Source: Myxococcota bacterium
Lineage (GTDB): Bacteria; Myxococcota_A; UBA796; UBA2385
Length of the DNA: 64,000 bases
Direction: 5' to 3'
NCBI GenBank assembly: GCA_023150805.1
Contig: JAKLKF010000007.1
Location: forward strand, 1-64,000
Under the pieces are notes generated by a model that worked only from the letters and a program-made list of their open reading frames with translations, did not search any database and was not told the DNA's origin. Below, piece by piece: positions 49,465 through 58,219 of the stretch; position 1 is the stretch's first letter, and every line of letters begins with the position of its first letter. The translations under genes and the position numbers were made by a program.

Positions 49465-51966
49465 TCACTTGGCGTGGGGGGCCCCCTGGAAGCCGTCGTG
49501 GCGCGCCAGCCCCTCGCCGGCCCGCGGCTCCAGCGCCACGGCCAGCACCTCCTCCATCGTGTCGACCAGCACGATCTCCAGCGCCTCGCGCACGTCCGGG
49601 GGCAGCTCGTCCAGGTCCTGCCCGTTGCGGCGCGGCAGGATGATGGTCTTGATGCCCAGGCGGTGGGCGGCGAGCACCTTGCTCTTGATGCCGCCGACCG
49701 GCAGGACGCGGCCCCGCAGGGTGGCCTCGCCGGTCATGGCCACGTCGCGCCGCACGTTGCGACCGGACAGCAGGCTGGCGAGCGCGGTGAACATGGTCAC
49801 ACCGGCGCTGGGGCCGTCCTTGGGCACGGCACCCGCGGGCACGTGCACGTGCACGTCCTGGTCGCGGACGGCGTCCGGCGGGATGTCGAGCGCCGCGGCG
49901 TGCGACAGGACGTAGGTCAGGGCCGCACGGGCGGACTCCTTCATCACGTCGCCCAGCTGTCCGGTCAGCATGAGCTGGCCCTTGCCGGGCAGGGTGCTGG
50001 CCTCGACGTACAGGACGTCGCCGCCGACGGGGGTCCAGGCCAGGCCGGTGGCGATGCCGGGGCGGGCCACCTCGGCGACCTCGCCCTCGTCTTCGTGGAA
50101 GCGGCGCTTTCCGAGGTACGTGCCGACGTCGGCCTCGTCCACGGTGAGCGGACCCGACAGCTCGCCCTTGGCCTTCTTGACGGCGGCGGCGCGGAAGATG
50201 CGCCCCAGCGCGCGCTGGAGCTGTCGCACGCCGGCCTCGCGGGTCCAGCCGCGGATCACGAGATCGATGGCGGCGTCGGTGAGCACGACGTCGTCGACGG
50301 ACACACCGGCGTTCTCGGCCAGCTTCTCCAGCAGGTGGGCGCGGGCGATGGTCCGCTTCTCCTCGGGGGTGTAGCCCTCCAGGCTGATCACCTCCATGCG
50401 GTCGCGCAGGGGGCCGGGGATCTGCGACAGGTCGTTGGCCGTGGCGATGAACAGCGTGCGGGAGAGATCCCAGGGCACCTCGAGGTAGTGGTCGACGAAG
50501 TGGTGGTTCTGTTCAGGGTCGAGGATCTCGAGCAGGGCGGCCGCGGGGTTGCCCTGCCAGCCCTGGACCAGCTTGTCGACCTCGTCCAGCAGCATGACGG
50601 GGTCGTTGATGCCGGCGCGGCGCACACCCTCGACGATGCGGCCGGGGCGGCTGCCGATGTAGGTGCGACGGTGGCCGCGCAGCTCGGCCTCGTCCCGCAC
50701 GCCGCCCAGGGCGACGCGGACCAGCTTCTTGCCCATGGCGTCGGCGATGGCCTGCCCGATGCTGGTCTTGCCCACGCCGGGGGGGCCCACGAGCAGGAGC
50801 ACGTCGGCGCGGCCCTTTCCGGCGAGCAGGCGCACGGAGAGGTGCTCGACGACCTGGCGCTTGACCTCGGACAGGCCGTGGTGGCTCTTGTCGAGGGCGG
50901 CCTCCAGCGCGTCGATGTCGACGTGCTCGCGGGGCTCCTCCTCGCCGCCCTCCGCGCCGCCGCTGGTGGCCGAGGAGACCGACCAGGGCATCTCGGCGAT
51001 GCGCTCGAGCCAGTCCAAGGCGACGCTGCGCTCGGGCGAGGAGCTGCCCAGGCGCTCCAGGCGCTTGAGCTCGCGGTCGACGACCTTCTGGACCTCCTCG
51101 GGCAGGCGGGCCTCGGCCAGGCGCTCCTTGAGGCGGACGAGGTCGTCGTCCTCGCCCTCGCCCAGCTCGCTCTTGATCGCCTCCATCTGGCGGCGCAGGA
51201 GGTGCTCCTTCTGCATCTCCTTGGCGTCCTCCTGCAGGCGCTCCTGGATGGCCTCGCGGGCGGCCTTGACCTCGCGGGTGCGCAGCAGGCCCTGCATGAC
51301 GGCCTCGGCGCGCTTGAGCGGGTCCACGGTCTGCAGGACGGAGACGGTCCAGTCCTGGGGGCCGTCGAGCGCGCCGGCGACGATGTCGACGATGCGCGAG
51401 CGGGCGCGGCGATCACCCTCGACGGCGGCCAGGATGGAGCGGGCCGGGCCCTCGCCGCCGAAGACCTCGGCGGTGGTCAGCGCCTCGTCCTTGAAGGCCT
51501 CCCAGGTGGCGTCGGCCTCGACCGTGTCGGGCCAGGTGACCTCAATCCGCTCGTAGCTGGCCTCCAGGAAGGGGTGGGTCGAGGGGAAGCCGCGCAGCCA
51601 GGCGCGCTGCACGCCGGTGGCGACGTACAGGCGGGGGCTCTTGGCGGAGGGGGCGGCGCCCTCGGGCGCGCGGGCCTCGGCGACGCGGGCGAGGACGGCG
51701 GCGGGCAGCAGGTCGGCGGGCGAGGGCTCGGCGACGGGCTCGCGCTGCACGGCGAGGATCATCCAGCCGTCGTGGTGGTCGCGGGCGGCCTGCAAGGCGG
51801 CCAGGCTGCGCGGGCGTCCGACGGAGAAGGTGAACACACCCCCGGGGAGCAGCACACCGCGGCGCAGGGGGATGACGGGCAGGGTGGTGGCGAGGTCGTC
51901 GGGGACCGGGATCTCGGCGGCGGTGAGGTGGTGGAGGGCCTGGACGCGGGTGGGGCGGTCGGACAT
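49465..51966 (-). CDS. lon: ATP-dependent Lon protease
   Basis: An 833-residue Lon. The N-terminal LON domain starts LPVIPLRRGVLLPGGVFTF. A coiled-coil region follows (RTREVKAAREAIQERL). The AAA+ domain has Walker A LLLVGPPGVGKTSIG, Walker B PVMLLDEVDKL and the sensor ATANDLSQIPGPLRDRME. The protease domain has the Ser-Lys dyad: Ser720 in KDGPSAGVTMF and Lys763 in PVGGIKSKVLAAH, with the same 43-residue spacing as E. coli Lon. It degrades misfolded and regulatory proteins in the cytoplasm. ATG 51966 has AGGAG seven bases upstream. The LON domain is preceded by an extra 25 residues compared with short-start relatives. Confidence 0.95.
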   Translation of the reverse strand: MSDRPTRVQALHHLTAAEIPVPDDLATTLPVIPLRRGVLLPGGVFTFSVGRPRSLAALQAARDHHDGWMILAVQREPVAEPSPADLLPAAVLARVAEARAPEGAAPSAKSPRLYVATGVQRAWLRGFPSTHPFLEASYERIEVTWPDTVEADATWEAFKDEALTTAEVFGGEGPARSILAAVEGDRRARSRIVDIVAGALDGPQDWTVSVLQTVDPLKRAEAVMQGLLRTREVKAAREAIQERLQEDAKEMQKEHLLRRQMEAIKSELGEGEDDDLVRLKERLAEARLPEEVQKVVDRELKRLERLGSSSPERSVALDWLERIAEMPWSVSSATSGGAEGGEEEPREHVDIDALEAALDKSHHGLSEVKRQVVEHLSVRLLAGKGRADVLLLVGPPGVGKTSIGQAIADAMGKKLVRVALGGVRDEAELRGHRRTYIGSRPGRIVEGVRRAGINDPVMLLDEVDKLVQGWQGNPAAALLEILDPEQNHHFVDHYLEVPWDLSRTLFIATANDLSQIPGPLRDRMEVISLEGYTPEEKRTIARAHLLEKLAENAGVSVDDVVLTDAAIDLVIRGWTREAGVRQLQRALGRIFRAAAVKKAKGELSGPLTVDEADVGTYLGKRRFHEDEGEVAEVARPGIATGLAWTPVGGDVLYVEASTLPGKGQLMLTGQLGDVMKESARAALTYVLSHAAALDIPPDAVRDQDVHVHVPAGAVPKDGPSAGVTMFTALASLLSGRNVRRDVAMTGEATLRGRVLPVGGIKSKVLAAHRLGIKTIILPRRNGQDLDELPPDVREALEIVLVDTMEEVLAVALEPRAGEGLARHDGFQGAPHAK

Positions 51967-52252
51967 GCAGGCTCCTGCCCGGCGCGGGCCGGACGAGCGA
52001 GGGGGACACCGTACACAGTGCCGCGGGCGCGGCGCTGCGTGGACGGAGGGGGCGGCCGCGCGTGGGATCAGCGGGAGGGAGGCGGCCGGTGCGAAAGGGG
52101 TAGGCACTGCCGCGGGGGCGTCAAGTGACCGGCGGTCAGGTACGCCCGGGGGAGGTGGAACAGGTATTATAACGTATTGCCTGACACCCCCTGCTGACAC
52201 CCCCTGCTCGGCCGGCCGGGGCACGTTAGCCGGCGGGGCTGTGGAGGTGTGC
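51967..52252. promoter_or_regulatory. Divergent region between lon and a lipoprotein gene
   Basis: Holds promoters for both genes. It contains an AT-rich block GTATTATAACGTATTG (52164-52179), striking in this GC-rich DNA and probably a -10 region. A 13-bp tandem repeat lies beside it. No HrcA/CIRCE or HAIR-like repeat was recognised for lon. Confidence 0.5.
52181..52206 (+). repeat. Two tandem 13-bp direct repeats, possible operator
   Basis: CTGACACCCCCTG occurs twice back to back (52181-52193, 52194-52206), just downstream of the AT-rich block and 47 bases before the lipoprotein GTG. A direct-repeat operator in the leader region is possible. Confidence 0.6.
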
Positions 52253-52657
52253 GTGGTCTTCTTCCTGCTCCTGGTGCTGGCCTGTGGTGACAAGGACTCC
52301 GACAGCAAGGACGCTGACGACACGGCCGGGACCCCGACCGACGGGGGCAGCGCCGACGGCGGCACGACCGGCGCGACCTGCGTGGCGCTGAGCACCGGCG
52401 ACGACTGGGCCTTCAACGGGCAGTGCCCGCAGATGCGCACGCCCTGCGACATCGTCGTGGACGGCTGCAGCCTGGCCATCGACTACGAGGCGGACGGGGG
52501 CATGACGATGGGCATGCCCTACGCCGGCACCATCGCGGGCGACACGATCACCTTCGAGGACGGCGACTATGTCAAGGGCTGCGTGGGCACCATCGCCGAC
52601 CCCGACACGGTGTCGGGCACCTGCGACGGCGGCTGCACCTTCACGCTGGAGCGCTGA
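52253..52657 (+). CDS. Small Cys-containing lipoprotein, copper-module family (second copy)
   Basis: A 134-residue lipoprotein and paralogue of the one at 30986. GTG 52253 is chosen because GGAGG lies five to six bases before it and MVFFLLLVLACGDK gives the lipobox. Shared landmarks: DDWAFNGQCPQM, IVVDGCSLAIDYE, GGMTMGMPY, KGCVGTIADPDTVSGTCDGGC. The spacer is a GGSADGG type. The family is not one I recognise. Here it converges on the second multicopper oxidase with an 8-base gap, whereas the island copy is divergent from its oxidase. The pairing in two different orientations argues that the two proteins work together, perhaps in copper handling in the periplasm. Confidence 0.85.
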   Translation: MVFFLLLVLACGDKDSDSKDADDTAGTPTDGGSADGGTTGATCVALSTGDDWAFNGQCPQMRTPCDIVVDGCSLAIDYEADGGMTMGMPYAGTIAGDTITFEDGDYVKGCVGTIADPDTVSGTCDGGCTFTLER

Positions 52658-52665
52658 GCGGCTCG

Positions 52666-54141
52666 CTACTCGGCTGGCGTGACCGTGAAGAAGCCGGCCA
52701 TGCCGAGCTCGGCGTGCTCCAGGATGTGGCAGTGGTACATCCACTCGCCCGGGTTGTCCAGCTCGCTGACGAAGCGCACGCGGGCGTAGGGCGGGATGTC
52801 GAAGGTGTCCTTCCAGCCCGCGTAGAGCGGGGCCTCGCCGTCGACGGACAGCACCTGGAAGCGGTTGCCGTGCAGGTGGAAGGGGTGGTGCATCTCGCTG
52901 TCGTTGTGCACCTCGAAGGCGGTGAGCGCCGGCCCCTCCACCGTCACCAGGGGCACGTCGGGGTAGCTGGCGCCGTCGATGGTGACGATGCCCTCCTCCA
53001 TCTGCTCGTCGAGCACCCAGGCGTGCGCGGTGGTGCCGGGGTCGGCCAGGGCGGGCGCGTCGTCGGCCGGCAGGGACAGCGGCTCGCCGGGCTCGCCCTG
53101 CTCCTCGATGATGAAGGAGAACACGGGGTTCTCGCCCTCGCCCATCGGGTCGTACTCGACCATGTGGGCGTCCTCGGCGTGCAGCTGCACGCGGGCGTTC
53201 ATCACGGTCAGCTCGTCGCCGACCTCGCCCTGGAGCGTGACGGCGACGATGACCCGCTCGCCGGGGGCCAGCGGGACCGTCTCCAGCTCCACCGGGGCGG
53301 ACAGCCAGCCGCCGTCGGTCGCCAGCAGCGAGAAGGTGTGGTCGGGCAGGGAGAGGGACCAGAAGCGGGCGTTCGAGGCGTTGACCAGGCGCAGCAACAC
53401 CGGCTGCCCCGAGGGGACCAGGAAGCGCCGCCCGGCGCGGCCGTTGGCCATCAGCAGGTTGCCCAGCCGCCCCATGAGCTGCATGTGCTCGGTGTCCTCG
53501 GGGGCGATCTGCCAGGTGTCCTCGTCGAGCAGGATGTCGTCGAGCACCAGGGGGATGTCGCAGCCCACCCGCGGCTCGTCGGGGTGGCGCGAGACGATGG
53601 TGCCGTACAGGCCGCGCTCCAGCACGTCCTCGGTCGCCATGTGCGGGTGGTACCAGTAGAAGCCGGTGTCCACCATCGGCAGCTCGTAGGTGAAGCCGTG
53701 CCCGGCCATGACCATGTCGGCCATGCGCACCGCGCCGTCCATCGCGTCGGGCACCCGCAGCCCGTGCCAGTGCACGGTGGTGTCGTGGTCGAGGTCGTTC
53801 TGGAAGTTCACGCGCAAGGTCTGGCCGCGGCTGACCTCGATGATGGGGCCGGGGACCTGGCCGCCGTAGGCCAGGCCGTTGTCGAGGAGCACGCCGGTGC
53901 CGGGATCCCAGGCGTGGGGCGCGGCGGTCAGGTCGATCTCCACGACCTCGTCGGAGGGGTCGAGGTCGGGCGCGGGGCTCCAGGTGCAGGGCTCGGGCTC
54001 GGCCGGAGGCAGGGTGGTGCCCCCGTCTCCCGCGGTCCCGCCATCCGCGGTGCTGCCGCCGTCCAGCGGGGGCTGCCCGCTGTCGTCGGCGGGCTTGTCG
54101 TCGGTACAGGCGAGCAGGGCGAGGGCGAGGGCGAGGGTCAC
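52666..54141 (-). CDS. Multicopper oxidase lipoprotein (second copy)
   Basis: A 491-residue laccase/CueO-type oxidase. GTG 54141 begins TLALALALLACTDD with a lipobox; a Gly/Asp spacer (PPLDGGSTADGGTAGDGG) follows. Copper ligands: TVHWHGLRV, YWYHPHM, HHPFHLHGN, MYHCHILEHAELGM, complete for type 1, 2 and 3 centres. Domain 2 has DTEHMQLMGRLGNLLMANGR, matching the island copy. The likely action is oxidation of Cu(I) or organic substrates at the cell envelope. Codon use matches the surrounding GC-rich genome, so this is probably the native version. Methyltransferase gene 23 bases upstream on the same strand. Confidence 0.92.
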   Translation of the reverse strand: MTLALALALLACTDDKPADDSGQPPLDGGSTADGGTAGDGGTTLPPAEPEPCTWSPAPDLDPSDEVVEIDLTAAPHAWDPGTGVLLDNGLAYGGQVPGPIIEVSRGQTLRVNFQNDLDHDTTVHWHGLRVPDAMDGAVRMADMVMAGHGFTYELPMVDTGFYWYHPHMATEDVLERGLYGTIVSRHPDEPRVGCDIPLVLDDILLDEDTWQIAPEDTEHMQLMGRLGNLLMANGRAGRRFLVPSGQPVLLRLVNASNARFWSLSLPDHTFSLLATDGGWLSAPVELETVPLAPGERVIVAVTLQGEVGDELTVMNARVQLHAEDAHMVEYDPMGEGENPVFSFIIEEQGEPGEPLSLPADDAPALADPGTTAHAWVLDEQMEEGIVTIDGASYPDVPLVTVEGPALTAFEVHNDSEMHHPFHLHGNRFQVLSVDGEAPLYAGWKDTFDIPPYARVRFVSELDNPGEWMYHCHILEHAELGMAGFFTVTPAE

Positions 54142-54164
54142 GGCGGGGCTCCCGGTTTCCCCCG

Positions 54165-55040
54165 CTATACCCCGGCGAGGCAGCACCACATGGCGGGATA
54201 GACGGCGCGGCCGTCGGGGACGACGTGGCGCTGCAGCGATCCGGCGTCGACCCGCTCGCGCAGGGACAGGCCGCGGCGGCGCAGGAAGTCGGGGGCGTCG
54301 TCGGGGTGCAGGCCGAAGGTGATGGGCTCGCCCAGCAGCGAGAGCAGGTTGGCGCTGGCCCGCATCCAGGTGGCGCGCAGGTCGGGATCGTCGAGCAGGA
54401 ACCACAGATCCATGCCCAGCGAGGAGCCGGGGGCGCTGTGGGCGGCGACGGCCTCCAGGGTGCGCACGACGGCGGCGCGCCGCAGGTACATGCTGACCCC
54501 CTCCCAGGCCCAGGCGGTGCGCTGGGTGGGGTCGAAGCCGGCGCGGGCCAGCGCGTCGGGGAAGGCCTCGACCTCGAAGTCGCACTCGGCGACGTGGCGG
54601 GGCACGGACGGCCAGGGGGCGCCGTCCTCGTCGCGGCCGTGCTCGTGCAGCAGGCGGGCCTTGCGGCGGGCGGTGGCGGGGTGGTCGACCTCGAAGACGG
54701 GGCAGCCGCGCAGCCGGGGCGCCAGGCGCCAGGCGCGCGTGTCGTAGCCGGCGCCGAGGAGGACGACCTGGGTGGCCCCCTCCTCGACGGCCTGGACCAG
54801 CCAGCGGTCGAGCAGGGCGTGGCGGGCGAGGGCGAAGGTCTCCAGGCCGCTGGAGAGCTGCTGGGCGGCGTCGGCCAGGGCGGGGAGGGCCTGGGCGGCG
54901 CGCAGGCCCAGGCGACCCGCCGGCGAGAGGAAGGCCTGGGCGTAGGGGTCGTCGAGGATGCGCTCGCCCTCGGGGCGCAGGTGCTCGCGGGCGCGCATGA
55001 GGCAGACGGCTTCGGCGGTGTGGCTGGCGCGCTCGCGCAT
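54165..55040 (-). CDS. SAM-dependent methyltransferase, LCM/TIGR00027 type
   Basis: A 291-residue class I methyltransferase of the leucine-carboxyl-methyltransferase-like group. The start RERASHTAEAVCLMRAREHL and DDPYAQAFL are the group signature. The SAM-binding loop is VVLLGAGYDTRAWRL, then VFEVDHPATARRKARLL and WAWEGVSMYLRR. Many members act in secondary metabolism as O-methyltransferases; the substrate here is unknown. ATG 55040 has GGAG seven to eight bases upstream. The gene is divergent from the 2H phosphoesterase gene (84-base gap). Confidence 0.9.
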   Translation of the reverse strand: MRERASHTAEAVCLMRAREHLRPEGERILDDPYAQAFLSPAGRLGLRAAQALPALADAAQQLSSGLETFALARHALLDRWLVQAVEEGATQVVLLGAGYDTRAWRLAPRLRGCPVFEVDHPATARRKARLLHEHGRDEDGAPWPSVPRHVAECDFEVEAFPDALARAGFDPTQRTAWAWEGVSMYLRRAAVVRTLEAVAAHSAPGSSLGMDLWFLLDDPDLRATWMRASANLLSLLGEPITFGLHPDDAPDFLRRRGLSLRERVDAGSLQRHVVPDGRAVYPAMWCCLAGV

Positions 55041-55124
55041 GGGGGCTCCGGGGCGGGGGTGGAGTAGGATGCACCGCTCGAAGGCGACTGCGAGCGCCGT
55101 CCACCCGTCCCCGCCGAGGAGCGC

Positions 55125-55667
55125 ATGACCCCGACCCCGATGACCGGCCGCGGCCTGAGCCTGTGGTGGATGCTGCCGCCAGGGCTGGAGGCGCCTGTGC
55201 AGGGGCTGATCGACGGCCTGGCAGGGCGGCTGGGCAGCCCGGCCTTCCGCCCGCACGTGACGGTGGAGGGCGGGCTGTCCGGCCACCCCGAGGAGCTGAT
55301 CGCGGCGCTGGCGGGGGCGCCGGCGGCGCGGACCTCGCCGCGGCTGCGGCAGGTCGGGATCAGCACGGGCGAGGCGTGGAACCACCTGCTGGCGCTGGAC
55401 CTGGAGCGCACCGAGGCCCTGGGGCAGGCGCGCATCGAGGTGATGCTGGCGCTGGGGCGCACGGTGGCGCCCGGCGGCTGGCGCCCGCACCTGAGCCTGG
55501 CCTACGGCACGCTGCCGGAGGCGACGCGCCGGGCGATGGCCGCGCAGCTCAAGCTGGAGCTGCCGCCCTTCCACCCGGTCGCGCTGGCCCTGTGGGACAC
55601 GCGCGGGCCCGTCGCGGAGTGGTGGGAGCTGCACCGGTGGCCGCTGGCGGCGGCGCCGGAGCCCTGA
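55125..55667 (+). CDS. 2H phosphoesterase (cyclic phosphodiesterase/RNA ligase-like)
   Basis: A 180-residue protein with two H-x-T/S motifs, RPHVTVEGG and RPHLSLAYG, which define the 2H phosphoesterase superfamily. The first motif followed by an acidic residue and the spacing (about 90 residues) fit cyclic phosphodiesterases and 2'-5' RNA ligase-like enzymes, which open 2',3'-cyclic phosphates. No signal peptide. ATG 55125 has GAGGAG four bases upstream. The next gene is convergent, so this is a single-gene unit. The physiological substrate is unknown. Confidence 0.85.
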   Translation: MTPTPMTGRGLSLWWMLPPGLEAPVQGLIDGLAGRLGSPAFRPHVTVEGGLSGHPEELIAALAGAPAARTSPRLRQVGISTGEAWNHLLALDLERTEALGQARIEVMLALGRTVAPGGWRPHLSLAYGTLPEATRRAMAAQLKLELPPFHPVALALWDTRGPVAEWWELHRWPLAAAPEP

Positions 55668-55682
55668 GGCGCCAGGGGGCGA

Positions 55683-56468
55683 TCAGGGCAGGGTCGAGAG
55701 CACGGCCTGCCAGTCGGCGTCGGCGTTCAGGCTGGTGTCGCAGCCCAGCTCCTCGGCCAGGGCGTTGATGTCCTCGACCCGGCTCTCGGAGCTGGGGTGG
55801 GTGCTGAGGAACTCGGGCACCTCGACCCCCCCCTCCTCGGTCAGCTTCTCGAAGAAGCCGGCGGTGCCGTTGGCCGCCCACAGGCTCTCGCAGAGGTAGT
55901 AGACGCTGTCCTCGTCGGCCTCGGCCTCGTCCGCCCGGCTGAAGGACAGGCTGAGCAGGGCGGCGGCGATCTCGGCGATGAGGCCGGGGTCCTCGCCCAG
56001 GATGACGCCGAGCAGGGTGCCGATGCCGTAGAGCTTGGTGAGCTGCTGGGTGCTGTGCCGCTCGTCGGCGTGGGCGATCTCGTGGCCGAGCACGCCGACG
56101 AAGTGGTCCTCGACCTCGAGGTAGCGCATCAGGCCGGTGTAGACGTAGATGTAGCCGCCCGGCGCGGCGAAGGCGTTCAGCACCTCGTCGTCGTCGATGA
56201 TGTAGACGTTCCACTCGAAGTCCTGGGCGTACTGGACGTCCTCGCTCTCGAGCACCCCGTCGCGCATCCGGTACAGCTCGTTGTAGGCGTCGGGGTACTG
56301 GGCCTCGTCGAGCAGGGGGTAGGTCGCGGGGTCGGCCAGGATCTCGGCGTGGACCTGGGCGCCCAGCTCCATGTCGTCCTCGATGGTGAAGAGGTTGATG
56401 CCGGAGCTGGCGTCACAGGCGGCGAGCAGGGGGGCGGCGAGCAGCAGCAGGCGGGCGGGGTGGGTCAT
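55683..56468 (-). CDS. M48-family metalloprotease lipoprotein
   Basis: A 261-residue zinc protease. MTHPARLLLLAAPLLAACDA has a lipobox (Cys18). The active-site helix is VLGHEIAHADERHSTQQL (HExxH), the third ligand is the Glu in SRADEAEADEDSVYY, and the STHPSSESRVEDIN end motif is typical of Loi/BepA/Oma1-like members. It would act in the periplasm or outer membrane on misfolded envelope proteins. ATG 56468 has GGAGGAG three to four bases before it. The next gene (56584) is divergent. Confidence 0.92.
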   Translation of the reverse strand: MTHPARLLLLAAPLLAACDASSGINLFTIEDDMELGAQVHAEILADPATYPLLDEAQYPDAYNELYRMRDGVLESEDVQYAQDFEWNVYIIDDDEVLNAFAAPGGYIYVYTGLMRYLEVEDHFVGVLGHEIAHADERHSTQQLTKLYGIGTLLGVILGEDPGLIAEIAAALLSLSFSRADEAEADEDSVYYLCESLWAANGTAGFFEKLTEEGGVEVPEFLSTHPSSESRVEDINALAEELGCDTSLNADADWQAVLSTLP

Positions 56469-56583
56469 GGGCTCCTCCGGGTGTGGGCAGCGTAGCCGGG
56501 CGCGGGCGTGGCCGGGTGGCAGCACAGGACACCCCGGGCGGCTGGTAGAGTGCAGGGGACCCAGGACGGGCCAGGAGGCGGCG

Positions 56584-56829
56584 ATGCAGGCGGGCAGCGG
56601 AGCGAAGATCGCGGGCACGGGCTGCGGCGGCTGCGGCTGCCTGATGCTGCTGTCGGCGGTGGTGCTGGCGGTGCTGGTGGCGGCGGGGGCCTTCAACTAC
56701 TCGGCGGAGGGCGCGGCCCTGGGCGGGGCGGGCACGCTCTTCTGCCTGGGGGTCTTCGACCTGCTGCTGGGCGGGATCCTGCTGCTGGTGGGCCGCAACG
56801 CGGCCAAGGGCGGCGGCGAGTGGACCTGA
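56584..56829 (+). CDS. Small two-helix membrane protein
   Basis: An 81-residue protein with two hydrophobic segments (LMLLSAVVLAVLVAAGAFNY and LFCLGVFDLLLGGILLLVG) and a Cys/Gly-rich N-terminus (GTGCGGCGC). Function unknown. ATG 56584 has AGGAGG six bases upstream. The 3' end overlaps the following oxidoreductase start, so the pair is probably one unit. Confidence 0.75.
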   Translation: MQAGSGAKIAGTGCGGCGCLMLLSAVVLAVLVAAGAFNYSAEGAALGGAGTLFCLGVFDLLLGGILLLVGRNAAKGGGEWT

Positions 56830-57623
56830 CGGTCGTCGGGGTCGGCCGCATCGGCGGGATGCTGGTCGGGCTGGGGCAGGCGGCGGGCTGGCGGGTGCGG
56901 TCGGTGGGCCGCGACGGGCCGACCGCGGCGGTGGACGGAGCGGGTCCGGTGGTGGTCTGCACGCGCAACGACGACCTGGCGCAGGTCGTGGCGCGCACGC
57001 CGGTGGATCGGCGGGGCGACCTGGTCTTCGTGCAGAACGGCGTGCTGGCGCCGTGGTGCCGGGCGCGGGGGCTCTCGGAGGCGACGCTGGGCGTGCTGTA
57101 CGTGGCGGTGGACCGGGTGGGGGCGCCGCCGGTGCCGGGGGCGGCCTCGGTCTTCGCCGGGCGGCACGCGGCGGCGGTGGCCGGGTTGATGCACGGCGGC
57201 GGGGTGTGGGCGCGGACGGCGCGAGACGAGGAGGACCTGCGGCGGGAGGTGGGGACGAAGCTGGCGTGGATCTGCGTGCTCGGCGTGCTGGGCGAGGCCC
57301 TGGCGGCGACGGTGGGGCAGGTGCTGGAGACGCAGGCCGACGAGGTGGTCGCGCTCTGCGAGGAGCTGGCGCCGGCGCTGGCGGCGGGACCGGACACGGC
57401 GGCCGATCCGGAGCTGGCGGCGCGGGTGCTGGCCTACAGCCGCTCGGTCGCGCACTACCGGACGACGGTGAAGGAGTGGCCCTGGCGCACGGGCTGGCTG
57501 CTCGACCAGGCGACGCGGGCGGGCGTGGCGCTGCCGCGACACCGGGCGTGGCTGGTCCGGGCCGGACACGGCGAGCGGCTGGCCGCGCAGGAGGCCCGCC
57601 TCAGCGACGGACGTGGACCCTGA
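56820..57623 (+). CDS. Rossmann-fold oxidoreductase, ketopantoate-reductase-like
   Basis: A 267-residue protein starting at GTG 56820, whose first residues VDLTVVGVGRIGGMLVGL form the dinucleotide-binding motif. VVVCTRNDDLAQVV and DLVFVQNGVLAPWC follow the ApbA/PanE pattern (binding of NADPH, then a QNG loop). The C-terminal helical domain includes GTKLAWICVLGVLGEALAA and HYRTTVKEWPWRTGWLLDQA, consistent with the catalytic helical domain. The classical Lys is plausible in TKLAW. It overlaps the small membrane protein gene by ten bases. Its 3' end overlaps the convergent gene at 57601 by 23 bases. The exact substrate is not established. Confidence 0.78.
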   Translation: MDLTVVGVGRIGGMLVGLGQAAGWRVRSVGRDGPTAAVDGAGPVVVCTRNDDLAQVVARTPVDRRGDLVFVQNGVLAPWCRARGLSEATLGVLYVAVDRVGAPPVPGAASVFAGRHAAAVAGLMHGGGVWARTARDEEDLRREVGTKLAWICVLGVLGEALAATVGQVLETQADEVVALCEELAPALAAGPDTAADPELAARVLAYSRSVAHYRTTVKEWPWRTGWLLDQATRAGVALPRHRAWLVRAGHGERLAAQEARLSDGRGP

Positions 57624-58164
57624 CGGGCTCGTCCTCGCCCAGCACCTCGAAGGGGACCTCGCCCAGGCGGTACATGCCCAGCGGCAGCAGCCCCTCGTAG
57701 CGGCCCTGCTCGGCCAGGGCGGTGGTGGCGGCCTCGAGCACGCGGCGCTGGTCGGCCTCGAAGGGCACGGCGTCCATGACCAGCTCCGGGCGCGGGTCGA
57801 GGCGACGGTGCAGGCGCAGCTCGACCCGGCCGAACCAGGCCATCAGCGTGGCCTCGGCCTGGTCGACCTCGGGGGTGGCCTGGATCTCTCGGGCGGCGGC
57901 GAGACGCGCGGCCTGGGCGATGGCGTCCCCGAGCGCCTGGGCGGCCAGGTAGCCCCTCCAGTGGTCGGCGTAGGAGGGCTGCCCCTCCTGCACCGCGGCC
58001 AGGCGGCGGTAGGCGGCGTCGGCGGCCTCCCAGCGGGCCTCCTCGACCCGGTCGCGCAGCTCGATGGACAGGCGCTGGACCTCGGCCTGGGCGACGGGAT
58101 CGGCGGCGCCGGCGGGCGCGGGGAGGGCCAGGGCGAGGCAGGCCAGGAGGACGAAGGCGCGCAT
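57601..58164 (-). CDS. Secreted Ala-rich protein, function unknown
   Basis: A 187-residue protein with a signal peptide (MRAFVLLACLALALPAPAGAAD). The mature part is helical (VQRLSIELRDRVEEARWEAADAAYRRLAA) and ends with a short beta-segment (YRLGEVPFEVLGEDEPVRVHV). The helical part resembles tetratricopeptide-like or periplasmic coiled segments. No family was recognised. ATG 58164 is chosen for the signal; the longer frame from 58200 is unlikely. The ThrE-type exporter gene is 56 bases upstream, so co-transcription is possible. Confidence 0.7.
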   Translation of the reverse strand: MRAFVLLACLALALPAPAGAADPVAQAEVQRLSIELRDRVEEARWEAADAAYRRLAAVQEGQPSYADHWRGYLAAQALGDAIAQAARLAAAREIQATPEVDQAEATLMAWFGRVELRLHRRLDPRPELVMDAVPFEADQRRVLEAATTALAEQGRYEGLLPLGMYRLGEVPFEVLGEDEPVRVHVRR

Positions 58165-58219
58165 GGGGCACCCATACGCCAGCGGGGCGCAGGGTCGCAA
58201 GGCGAGGCGGGCGCCGGCC

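Noticed and set aside
48556..52128. A 1190-residue + strand open frame opposite lon and the epimerase
   Set aside because: Shadow frame; Lon catalytic and Walker motifs are on the minus strand.
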